This document shows, one piece after another, positions 1 through 7,586 of a DNA stretch of 64,000 bases. The DNA is taken from positions 25,382 through 89,381 of the forward strand of contig JBIQJY010000008.1 in assembly GCA_044507065.1 (NCBI GenBank). Direction: 5' to 3'. Numbering within the stretch: the stretch's first letter is position 1; each line of letters opens with the position of its first letter. The position numbers were made by a program, and so were the translations under genes. The stretch is from SCN-69-37 sp044507065. Its GTDB lineage: Bacteria; Acidobacteriota; Vicinamibacteria; Vicinamibacterales; SCN-69-37. Under the pieces are notes generated by a model. The model saw only the letters and a list, made by a program, of their open reading frames with translations. It was not told the origin of the DNA and searched no databases.

Positions 1-618
1 GTCCTGTCGAAATCCACGCCCGTCGGCGAGGTGACCGAGCCGGTCGACCGGGGGATGCTGCAGCGGCTCGAGGGTGTGATCGAGTCGGTGACGCGCCACC
101 TCGAGGAGTACGACTACGCGGCCGCGCTGCGGGAAATCGAAGAGTTCTTCTGGTGGTTCTGCGACGACTACATCGAGCTCGTCAAGCGGCGTCGCGCCGG
201 TGAGGATGCGGCGGCCGCGTCGGCGGCAACAGCCGGCAGTGCGGCGCTCGCGGTGCTGCTGCGACTGTTCGCACCGTTCCTGCCGTTCGTCACCGAAGAG
301 GTCTGGTCCTGGTCCCAGTCTGGTTCGGTGCATCGGGCGCCGTGGCCGACAGGTGCCGACCTGCCGTCGACCGGCGCGGATCGGTCGGCCGTCGAGTTCA
401 GCGAGGCCGCCTCGCTCGTGACGGCCGGCATTCGTCAGGCACGATCGGGCCTCAAGCTGGGCTTCAGCATTCCGGTGAAGGTCGTCATGCAGGTGCCCGT
501 TGCGCAGGTGGTGTGGGACGCCGTCCGGAGCGACGTGCTCGCCGGCAACAACGTGGCCGCGGCCGAGGTCACCTGCGGAGCGCCCGAATTGACTGTCGAG
601 ATGTCGGCCAATGCCTGA
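1..618 (+). CDS. valS: Valine--tRNA ligase, C-terminal part (partial, 5' end outside window)
   Basis: The frame is open from the first base and ends in TGA at 616-618, giving the last 205 residues of a class Ia aminoacyl-tRNA synthetase. Visible is the helical anticodon-binding domain, with the FFWWFCDDYIELVK helix around residues 49-62 and the PFLPFVTEEVW segment typical of ValS. The IRQAR..LKLGFSIPVK stretch near residue 145 matches the end of the short ValS type; I see no C-terminal coiled-coil tRNA-binding arm of the E. coli kind. The enzyme charges tRNA-Val in the cytoplasm. The catalytic domain lies upstream of the window. The stop overlaps the start of nadC by 8 bases, so the two are probably co-transcribed. 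Confidence 0.88.
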   Translation, partial: VLSKSTPVGEVTEPVDRGMLQRLEGVIESVTRHLEEYDYAAALREIEEFFWWFCDDYIELVKRRRAGEDAAAASAATAGSAALAVLLRLFAPFLPFVTEEVWSWSQSGSVHRAPWPTGADLPSTGADRSAVEFSEAASLVTAGIRQARSGLKLGFSIPVKVVMQVPVAQVVWDAVRSDVLAGNNVAAAEVTCGAPELTVEMSANA

Positions 619-1447
619 GCCACTGCGGCCGGAGGGCTGGCGCGATCTCGTACGGCTCGCGCTCGCCGAGGACCTGGGACCGGGCGACGTCACCTCGCAG
701 GCGATTGTTCCCGCGGACCGCACGGCGGAGGGTGTGTTCGTCGCGAAGGCGGATCTCGTGCTGGCGGGGTTCGACGTCGCGCGGGAGGTGTTCGTCCAGG
801 TCGATCCGTCCATCGTGTGGACCCCCGCCTGTCGCGACGGCGATCGCTGCCAGCCGGGCCGCCACCTCGGTACGGTCCGTGGCACGGCGCGCGGCCTGCT
901 GGCGGCCGAGCGCACGGCGCTCAACCTGTTGCAGCATCTGTCGGGCATCGCCACGTCGACGCGCGCCTTCGTCGACGCGGCGCGGCCGCTGAACGTGCTC
1001 GACACGCGCAAGACGCTCCCCGGCCTGCGGGCGCTGGAAAAGTACGCCGTCGTCTGCGGCGGCGGGCGGAACCACCGGACCGGGCTGTTCGACGCCGTGC
1101 TCATCAAGGACAACCACATCCGTGTCGCCGGCGGTATCCATGCGGCTGTCAGTCGGGTGCGCGACGCCGGCGCACCGGGTCCCATCGAGGTGGAGACGCA
1201 GTCGCTCGAGCAGGTGGACGAGGCGATTGCGGCCGGCGCCGACATCATCATGCTCGACAATCTCGACGACGCGGCGACAGCGGCGGCCATCGGCCGCATT
1301 GCCGGACGCGCGCGGGTGGAACTGTCGGGCAACATGACGCTCGACCGCGTGAAGCGCCTGGCAGCCAGCGGCGCCGACGACGTGTCGGTTGGTGCACTGA
1401 CGCATTCGGCGCCGGCAGCCGACATCAGCCTCGAAATTGCGGTGTGA
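611..1447 (+). CDS. nadC: Nicotinate-nucleotide pyrophosphorylase (carboxylating)
   Basis: A 278-residue protein of normal family length. It transfers phosphoribosyl from PRPP to quinolinate with loss of CO2, giving nicotinate mononucleotide in de novo NAD synthesis. Diagnostic segments are ERTALNLLQHLSGIAT near residue 98, DTRKTLPGLRALEKYAV starting at residue 131, GGGRNHRTGLFDAVLIKDNH just after it, and the IEVETQSLEQ and IIMLDNL strands of the C-terminal barrel. The ATG at 611 overlaps the valS tail by 8 bases. birA follows within 8 bases, so NAD and biotin functions share an operon here. Confidence 0.95.
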   Translation: MPEPLRPEGWRDLVRLALAEDLGPGDVTSQAIVPADRTAEGVFVAKADLVLAGFDVAREVFVQVDPSIVWTPACRDGDRCQPGRHLGTVRGTARGLLAAERTALNLLQHLSGIATSTRAFVDAARPLNVLDTRKTLPGLRALEKYAVVCGGGRNHRTGLFDAVLIKDNHIRVAGGIHAAVSRVRDAGAPGPIEVETQSLEQVDEAIAAGADIIMLDNLDDAATAAAIGRIAGRARVELSGNMTLDRVKRLAASGADDVSVGALTHSAPAADISLEIAV

Positions 1448-1454
1448 GGCCGCG

Positions 1455-2270
1455 ATGTTCGATGCGCTGCCCGACGAACTGGCCCACGCGCTGACGACCG
1501 CCGCGCCCCGACTGGGACCGTACGGTGACGTCCGGTACTGCGCTGAGGTGGAGTCGACCAACGACGTCGCGTTGTCGGTTGCCGCGGCGGGTGCGGCCGA
1601 AGGCGTCTCGGTGATTGCCGATGCCCAGCGTCGAGGCCGCGGGCGCCGGGGGCAGGGGTGGTTCTCGCCGCCGGAAGCCGGCATCTACCTGTCGGTCATC
1701 GTGCGTCCCGACGCCGCGCATGGGCTCGTCCCCATGCTCACGATTGGGGCCGGTGTTGCCGTCGCCGAGGCGGTGGAAGTCGTTTCCGCGCTCCCGGTCG
1801 AGCTGAAGTGGCCCAACGACCTCGTGATCGGCCGTCCCTGGCGGAAGCTGGGCGGCGTGCTCGCCGAGGCCGTCAGCACGGGCGCGCGGCTCGACGCCGT
1901 GGTGGTGGGCGTCGGCATCAACATCCGGAACACGGCGTTTCCGCCGGAGCTTGCCGGCCGGGCGACGTCGATCGAAACGGAACTCGGCCGCGGCATCGAT
2001 CGCGGCCTGCTCGTGGTGGAACTGCTGGCGCGGCTCCGGGCGATGATGGCGCACGTGCGTTCCGGCGATCACGCCTCCGTGGCGTCGCGGTGGCGACGTC
2101 TTGCCGCGTCGGGACTCGATGCGTCCGTGCAGTGGGCCGGTCCGCAAGGTGTGCGCCGCGGCGTCGCACGCGACATTGCCGATGACGGGGCCCTGCTCGT
2201 GGAGGCCGGGGGACATCTCGAGCGGATTGTCGGCGGTCCGGTGACGTGGGAAGGGTTGTCGGTTGAGTGA
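1455..2270 (+). CDS. birA: Biotin--[acetyl-CoA-carboxylase] ligase, catalytic type without DNA-binding domain
   Basis: Biotin protein ligase of about 271 residues that makes biotinyl-AMP and transfers biotin to the carrier lysine of biotin-dependent carboxylases. The adenylate-binding loop GRGRRGQGW is at about residues 60-68 and the KWPNDL motif starts near residue 118. The protein begins almost directly with the catalytic domain, so the N-terminal helix-turn-helix of bifunctional BirA repressors is absent and it is unlikely to regulate transcription. A TTG at 1437 is in frame, but the ATG at 1455 fits the family start better and avoids overlap with nadC. The stop overlaps the next gene's TTG start. 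Confidence 0.93.
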   Translation: MFDALPDELAHALTTAAPRLGPYGDVRYCAEVESTNDVALSVAAAGAAEGVSVIADAQRRGRGRRGQGWFSPPEAGIYLSVIVRPDAAHGLVPMLTIGAGVAVAEAVEVVSALPVELKWPNDLVIGRPWRKLGGVLAEAVSTGARLDAVVVGVGINIRNTAFPPELAGRATSIETELGRGIDRGLLVVELLARLRAMMAHVRSGDHASVASRWRRLAASGLDASVQWAGPQGVRRGVARDIADDGALLVEAGGHLERIVGGPVTWEGLSVE

Positions 2271-3024
2271 GGAACGGTTGGACGACGCGGCGGCGGCACT
2301 CGACATCGGCGAGTACTGTCGCAGCGTGGAGGCGCACCTCGCGCGCGTCAACGAGGGACAGCTCGTGCGCATCGCGGGCACGTCGTTCGAGCTGGTGCGC
2401 GGGTGGGCGCTCGAGGGCATTCCTCTCGCGATCGTCTACCGCGGCATCGAGCAGAAGGCCGAGCGTCATCGCGCCGGCCGATCGAAGCGTCCGCTCAGGC
2501 TCGAGTTCTGTGAACACGACGTGCGCGCGCTCTACGATGATTGGCGTCGCGCCGTAGGTGTATCGGTCGCGGGGCCCGGCGAGGCATCGGAGGACGTGGG
2601 CCCTGTGATCGAGGAACGACGCCGCCCGTCGGCCGGCCGTCAACTCGACCGCGCCATGACGAAGCTGGCGGCGGCTGCGGGCCGGCTCGACGCACCCGAC
2701 ACCCTGCGCGACGCGCTGTCGGCGATTCTCGAGGAACTCGCGTCGACACGCGAGCGGTTGCGTCATGCGCGGGGCGAGACTCGGCGAACCCTCCTGGCTC
2801 GGGTTGCCGATATCGATCGCGCCATCGGGGATGCGGCGAGGCGAGCGGCTGACCCGGCGATGGCGGACGTCGAGGCCGAGGCGGCGCGTGAGCTCGCAGC
2901 CTTCCGCGCGCGGCTGTCACCCGCGGCATGGCAGCGCAGCGTGGATGCCGCCGTCGATCGGCTGCTGCGCGAACGGTTCGGACTGCCGGCAATCGACATG
3001 GCCGCGGACGTCCTCGAGTCGTAA
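2263..3024 (+). CDS. Conserved hypothetical protein, charged and helical
   Basis: A 253-residue protein I do not recognise by name. The TTG at 2263 overlaps the birA stop codon, and no better start is seen downstream in frame. The first 100 residues are compact (GEYCRSVEAHLARVNEGQL, then SFELVRGWALEGIPLAIVYRGIE), followed by a long Arg/Glu/Ala-rich helical part. There is no signal peptide or membrane segment, so it is probably cytoplasmic. It sits between birA and an RNA methyltransferase in a forward operon, which does not reveal its role. It could be a lineage-specific helical protein. Confidence 0.75.
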   Translation: MSEERLDDAAAALDIGEYCRSVEAHLARVNEGQLVRIAGTSFELVRGWALEGIPLAIVYRGIEQKAERHRAGRSKRPLRLEFCEHDVRALYDDWRRAVGVSVAGPGEASEDVGPVIEERRRPSAGRQLDRAMTKLAAAAGRLDAPDTLRDALSAILEELASTRERLRHARGETRRTLLARVADIDRAIGDAARRAADPAMADVEAEAARELAAFRARLSPAAWQRSVDAAVDRLLRERFGLPAIDMAADVLES

Positions 3025-3036
3025 GGTCCCGACGTC

Positions 3037-4308
3037 ATGGCCCCGCTTCTCACGCTGTCGATCGAGCGCGCCGTCGCTGGCGGGCGCATGCTGGCCCGCC
3101 ACGACGGGCGTGTCGTCCTTGTCTCGGGCGCGATCCCGGGCGAGCGGGTCACCGCACGCCTCGAGAGAGTGTCGCGGCAGGTGGCATTCGCGGCGACCGC
3201 CGAGGTGCTCGAGCCGAGTCCGTCGCGGCGCGATCCCATCTGCGATCCCGCCTGCGGCGGGTCGGTGTACGCGCACATCGCGATCGAGCGCCAGCGCGAG
3301 CTGAAGGCCGACATCCTCGACGATGTGTTCCGGAGGATTGGTCGGCTGTCGCTGCCGAACCCGATCAGTGTGGCGGCATCCCCAGAGTCCGGCTATCGCC
3401 TCCGCGGGCGCCTGCACGTGCGCGATCGCCGCGTCGGGTTCTTCCGGGAGCGGTCGCATCGCTTGTGCGATGCACGCGCGACGCAGCAGTTCCTGCCCGA
3501 GGTGGTGCCGGCGGTTGCCAGCCTGATCGACAGCCTGGGGTCCGCTGCCGACAATTGCGAGGCAGTGCTCGTGGCCGAGAATGTCGCGGCCACGCAGCGC
3601 GTGTGCCACCTCGAGGCGGGGGAGCGACAGCTCGTCCTGCCGGAAGCGACGTGGACATTGCCGGACGGAGTCACCGGCGTGACCACACGCTCGGGCGGCC
3701 GGCTCGTGGCGCACGCCGGACAGGGGCGCGTGACCGACAGTGCGCGCGATCTCTGCGGAAGCGACGCCGTCATTCCTGGTGACGCGTCGTGGACGAGGAC
3801 GGCCGCGTCGTTCTTTCAGGGCAACCGTTACCTCACGGGCGCGTTACTGACGCGCGTGCTCGATCGGGTGCACGGCTCGCGCGTGCTGGACCTGTATGCG
3901 GGGGTCGGATTGTTCACCGTCGCCCTGGCCGCCCGCGGGGCGGCCGTCACTGCGGTGGAAGGCGACGCGACGAGCGTCGCCGACATGGAGATCAACGTCA
4001 ATCGACTTGGCGCGCCGGTTGTCGTCCGGGAACTGGCGGTCGAGGCGGCGGTGATAACGGCCGGTGTCGGTCAGTTCGACACCGTGGTCCTGGATCCACC
4101 GAGGACGGGTGTCTCGCCCGACGCGCTTTCGGGCGTCGTCGGCCTGGAGGGCGCGCGCATCGTGTACGTCTCCTGCGATCCGGCCACGCTGGCGCGTGAC
4201 GCCGCCCGGCTGACGGCGCAGGGCTACCGACTCGAGGCGATCGAAGCGTTCGACCTGTTCCCGAACACCGCGCACGTCGAGACGCTGGCCGTCTTCGACC
4301 GCGTGTAG
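3037..4308 (+). CDS. TrmA/RlmD-type RNA (uracil-5-)-methyltransferase
   Basis: A 423-residue SAM-dependent RNA methyltransferase. It starts with a TRAM-like beta-barrel (SIERAVAGGRMLARHDGRVVLV), then a central domain, then a Rossmann domain with LDLYAGVGLFTVALAA near residue 284, the DPPRTGV substrate motif, and catalytic Cys380 in YVSCDPATLARD. RlmD/RumA members carry a [4Fe-4S] cluster on four Cys. Here the first site reads C69xxxC73GGS76, with serine replacing the third Cys, and the fourth site also has no Cys, so the cluster is probably lost. The target is a uridine in 23S rRNA or tRNA; which one cannot be read from the sequence. It converges on argS 34 bases away. Confidence 0.88.
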   Translation: MAPLLTLSIERAVAGGRMLARHDGRVVLVSGAIPGERVTARLERVSRQVAFAATAEVLEPSPSRRDPICDPACGGSVYAHIAIERQRELKADILDDVFRRIGRLSLPNPISVAASPESGYRLRGRLHVRDRRVGFFRERSHRLCDARATQQFLPEVVPAVASLIDSLGSAADNCEAVLVAENVAATQRVCHLEAGERQLVLPEATWTLPDGVTGVTTRSGGRLVAHAGQGRVTDSARDLCGSDAVIPGDASWTRTAASFFQGNRYLTGALLTRVLDRVHGSRVLDLYAGVGLFTVALAARGAAVTAVEGDATSVADMEINVNRLGAPVVVRELAVEAAVITAGVGQFDTVVLDPPRTGVSPDALSGVVGLEGARIVYVSCDPATLARDAARLTAQGYRLEAIEAFDLFPNTAHVETLAVFDRV

Positions 4309-4342
4309 GGGTTCTCGCTGGCGCGTGTCGCGCCGGCAGCTG

Positions 4343-6352
4343 TCACATTCGCGCGGGCACGGTGCATCCCATCAGATCGAGGGCGACGGTGAGCTGGCGA
4401 TGTACGTAGACCACGGCCGCCGCACGCCAGAGCCGCGCATCGTCGCGTTCCTCCCGAAGGATGGGCTGACGATGATAGAAGGCGTTGAACGACTGCGCCA
4501 GGCCGAACGCGTATTTCGCCAGGAGCGACAGCTCGAGCGAACGGACGGCGGCATCCACGACTTCGTCGAGTCGCGAGGCCTCGAGCACGAGGCCCCACAG
4601 TTGATCGGCGGCCTCGCCGGCGTCGAGCGTCTCGCGCGGTGCCTCGGGCAGCCGCGCGAGCACACTGGCGGAGTCGAGCTGGTGGCGCTCCCCGAGCTTG
4701 GCGAGGATGTTGGCGCCGCGAACGGCCGCGTACTGGATGTAGGGTCCGGTCTCGCCCTCGAAGCTCAACGCCTCGTCGATGTCGAAGGCGATGACCTTGT
4801 TGCGCGTGAACTTGATCAGAAAGTACCGCACGGCGGCCACCGCGATGGCTTCGGCGGTGCGACGACAGTCGTCGGCCGGCATGTCGGCGTTGCGCGAGGC
4901 GACTTCGGCTGTGGCGGTCTCGATGAGGCGGTCGAGCAGATCGTCGGCCTTCACGCCGAGTCCCTTGCGACCCGACACCTCGACGAACGGCTTGCCCTCG
5001 CTCTCGCGGTCTTGATAACCGAGGGCGCGCGCGGTCGCGTGCGACAGGGCCACCATCTCGTATGAGAAGTGCGTGGATCGGTCCGCCTGTTCCTGGAAAC
5101 CCATCGCCGCGAGGGCCTGCTTGAGCAACTGCTGCAGGTAGGCCTGTCGCGTGTCGATGACGTTGTAGACCGCCTCGGCGCGCCCGAATGCGGGGGCGTC
5201 TGGCGCCGTGGGCATCGACGTCGTGGCCCAGAGTGGGTGCCCATCCGGCCGCGTGTCGAAGATCCGGTAGTTGAAGTCCTTGCCCAGCAGGCCGAACTTC
5301 CAGAACTGGTTGGCGATGTCCTTGCCGACGTAGGTCACCGTGCCATTCGACCGCACGATCACCTTCTCGCGCGTTTCCTCTTCGGCATCGGCATCCCCAT
5401 CCGCGTCCGCATCGGCGGGATCCGGGCTGCCATCGTCGATCGTCATGACCCAGCATCCGGCCAGCCGCCCCTCGGACTGCAGGAACACCGAGCCGCGCGC
5501 CTTGAGCTGTTCGAAGGCCGTTGCCCAGAAGTGGAGGCGCAGGATATCGCCCTCCCAGGTGAGGAGGTCGTAGTCGACGTTCATCCGGGCCATCGTGCGC
5601 AGATGGCAGCGGACGATGCGGTCGGCGACGAAGGCGGCCATGTCGGCGTAGGGATTGCCGCCGTGTTCGATGGCGTGCAGCACCTGCTGGCGCGTGGCGA
5701 GCCGTTCCTTGTCGCCGGCATACCACTCTGTGACCCTGGCGTAGAGATCCCAGCAGTAGTAGTCGAACGACGGTGAGGCGGCATCGGCGAGTGCCTGAAC
5801 CGAGGCGAGATCCCGTCCCTCGATCGACGTGAAGCCGACGACCACGTCGGCCACCTGCACGCCGGTATCGTCGATGTAGTTCTGCACTTCGACCGGTCGG
5901 CCCTGGAAGCGCAGCAGCCGCACGAGCGTATCGCCAAGCGCCGAGTTGCGCAGGTGCCCGATGTGGGCGGCCTTGTTCGGATTGATGGCCGTGTGCTCGA
6001 CGATGACCTTGCCGTCGGATGTGGTCGCGGAAGTGCGGGTCGGCGCGAGCCAGCGCTGCAGCCAGGCGGATCGGTCCAGGTAGAAATTGAGGTACCCGTT
6101 GGGTGCCGCGTCAATCCGCGCGACGCCGTCGATCGAGCCGATGGCGTCCGCAATCTCCCGGGCAATGACACGTGGGGCCTTGCGCAGCCGGCGGGCGAGT
6201 TCGAACGCCACGGGAATGGCGAGATCCCCGAGGGCGCGGTTGGGCGGCGTCTCGATCACGATCGACGGCTGGTCGGCCGGGGCAATCTCGAAGCGGGAAC
6301 TGAGCGTGCGCGCGAGGACGGAGCGAATGGTTGCGTGAACCGGCAGAATCAT
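4343..6352 (-). CDS. argS: Arginine--tRNA ligase, long form with acidic insert
   Basis: A 669-residue class Ia synthetase, longer than the usual 550-600. The N-terminal Add-1 domain (about residues 1-100) is followed by the HIGH motif as AAHIGHLRNSALGD near residue 130. Further on are QNYIDDTGVQVADV and GTVTYVGKDIANQFWK. A very acidic insert rich in Asp, Ala and Glu lies at about residues 304-322. The KMSKS loop is replaced by SGRKGLGVKADDLLD near residue 462, a form seen in one ArgS subgroup. The C-terminal anticodon-binding domain ends in the family-typical Arg-Met. The ATG at 6352 overlaps the mobA stop (ATGA), so translation is probably coupled. Confidence 0.95.
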   Translation of the reverse strand: MILPVHATIRSVLARTLSSRFEIAPADQPSIVIETPPNRALGDLAIPVAFELARRLRKAPRVIAREIADAIGSIDGVARIDAAPNGYLNFYLDRSAWLQRWLAPTRTSATTSDGKVIVEHTAINPNKAAHIGHLRNSALGDTLVRLLRFQGRPVEVQNYIDDTGVQVADVVVGFTSIEGRDLASVQALADAASPSFDYYCWDLYARVTEWYAGDKERLATRQQVLHAIEHGGNPYADMAAFVADRIVRCHLRTMARMNVDYDLLTWEGDILRLHFWATAFEQLKARGSVFLQSEGRLAGCWVMTIDDGSPDPADADADGDADAEEETREKVIVRSNGTVTYVGKDIANQFWKFGLLGKDFNYRIFDTRPDGHPLWATTSMPTAPDAPAFGRAEAVYNVIDTRQAYLQQLLKQALAAMGFQEQADRSTHFSYEMVALSHATARALGYQDRESEGKPFVEVSGRKGLGVKADDLLDRLIETATAEVASRNADMPADDCRRTAEAIAVAAVRYFLIKFTRNKVIAFDIDEALSFEGETGPYIQYAAVRGANILAKLGERHQLDSASVLARLPEAPRETLDAGEAADQLWGLVLEASRLDEVVDAAVRSLELSLLAKYAFGLAQSFNAFYHRQPILREERDDARLWRAAAVVYVHRQLTVALDLMGCTVPARM

Positions 6353-6951
6353 GCGGATCGGTATTGTACTCGGGCGTAGTCGTCGGGCGTGTTGATGTTG
6401 GCCAGCAGGCGATCGGCCCGCCCGAATCGGTTGAGTTCGGGTGGGCCGAGAACGGCCATGTCGAGCACCTCGGCCAGACCCGACGCCCGTCGCTGGCCGG
6501 CCTGGATGTAGGCCGCGACGCGATCGCGAACCGCCGTACGGTAGCAGGCCACGAGCGGCTCGACGCCGCGCGCGGTTTGCACCCAGGCCCCGTCGCGGTC
6601 GGCGGAGAGCTCCACGAGGCGCGTCAGCAGGTCGGCCGTCAGGAGGGGCAGGTCGCAGGCGATGACGATCACGTACTCGTGCGCGGGAGCCGCCGCGTGC
6701 AGCGCGGCGTCGATGCCGCCCACGGCGCCGATGCCCGGGACGCGGTCGGGAATGGCGGTGACCGGCTGGTCCCGATAACGGTCCGGCTGGTGCGTGACGA
6801 CGAACAGGGTCGAGGCGACACGTTGCAGGATCTCGACCTGTCGAACGATGATGGTGCGCCCTTCGACGACGAGGTGGCTCTTGTCCTGACCGCCGAACCG
6901 ACGGGCACCTCCGCCCGCCACGATGGCGGCAGCCGTCGTCGATGCGCACAT
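6349..6951 (-). CDS. mobA: Molybdenum cofactor guanylyltransferase (MobA-like)
   Basis: A 200-residue nucleotidyltransferase of the MobA/GlmU-like fold. The N-terminal GTP loop AAIVAGGGARRFGGQDKS (about residues 7-24) carries the GGxxxRxGxxK pattern, and the metal-binding VIACDLPLLT segment follows near residue 100. MobA transfers GMP from GTP to molybdopterin to make the guanine dinucleotide cofactor of DMSO-reductase-type enzymes. I place the start at the ATG at 6951; the frame is open further upstream, but that would run into the divergent gene at 6961. It overlaps argS by 4 bases. A related NTP transferase of other specificity (such as MocA) is possible but less likely. Confidence 0.85.
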   Translation of the reverse strand: MCASTTAAAIVAGGGARRFGGQDKSHLVVEGRTIIVRQVEILQRVASTLFVVTHQPDRYRDQPVTAIPDRVPGIGAVGGIDAALHAAAPAHEYVIVIACDLPLLTADLLTRLVELSADRDGAWVQTARGVEPLVACYRTAVRDRVAAYIQAGQRRASGLAEVLDMAVLGPPELNRFGRADRLLANINTPDDYARVQYRSA

Positions 6952-6960
6952 GAGCCCATC

Positions 6961-7563
6961 ATGACAGAGGTGCATATCGGACGCCTGGTTGGAGCGAGTC
7001 TTCACCAGGCCATCGGCGAGTGGCTGCCGCAGCGGCTCGACTTCTACGAGAACTGGCTGCACTCCGAGGGGCTGCGCGACGGCTCGATCGGCGTGGCCCC
7101 GCTGATGGCCGTGCTCGGGTTCCTGCGCACGGAAGGTGATGGCTACGGCCGGGTGGTCGAACGCGCGGGGCAGCTCTCGGCCGAGTGGTCGCTCATGTCG
7201 CTGTCGCCAATGCGCCAGCGGATCATCCGGCTGCTGCCGCGTCGCCTGCGCGTCCGCGCGGCGTTGCGCGTGGCTGCCGAGATATCGGAGACGGCCGGCA
7301 GCCGCAGCCGCTTCATCGTCGAGGGGCGCGGCAAGTCGGCGCGGGTGAAGGTGACCGCCTCGGTGTTCTGTCAGGTGCGTGGGATCCAGGCGGCGCCGCT
7401 CTGCGGGTTTTATTCGGCGCTGGCGGTGGCCACGCTGTCGCATTTCGGCCTGTCTGCGGTCGCGCAGATCGACGGGTGTCGTGCCATGGGCGCAGAGGCG
7501 TGCATCATCGACCTCGTGCTCGAGTCGGCCCAGCCGGCGGCAGAAACGGCCGTGGCGGCGTGA
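6961..7563 (+). CDS. V4R-like (4-vinyl reductase domain) protein
   Basis: A 200-residue soluble protein. The C-terminal third contains ASVFCQVRG, then PLCGFYSALAVATL and DGCRAMGAEACIIDLVLE, which follows the V4R pattern of a central CxFY segment ending in C..G...C. V4R domains bind small hydrophobic ligands or hydrocarbons and occur in regulators and in tetrapyrrole proteins. The N-terminal part (QAIGEWLPQRLDFYENWLHSEGL, then a short helical unit) is less characteristic. The ATG at 6961 is only 9 bases from the start of divergent mobA, so both promoters overlap each other's coding starts. The ligand is unknown. The family call is from motif resemblance only. Confidence 0.6.
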   Translation: MTEVHIGRLVGASLHQAIGEWLPQRLDFYENWLHSEGLRDGSIGVAPLMAVLGFLRTEGDGYGRVVERAGQLSAEWSLMSLSPMRQRIIRLLPRRLRVRAALRVAAEISETAGSRSRFIVEGRGKSARVKVTASVFCQVRGIQAAPLCGFYSALAVATLSHFGLSAVAQIDGCRAMGAEACIIDLVLESAQPAAETAVAA

Positions 7564-7586
7564 ACGGCGTCTTCACTTCGGTGCGT

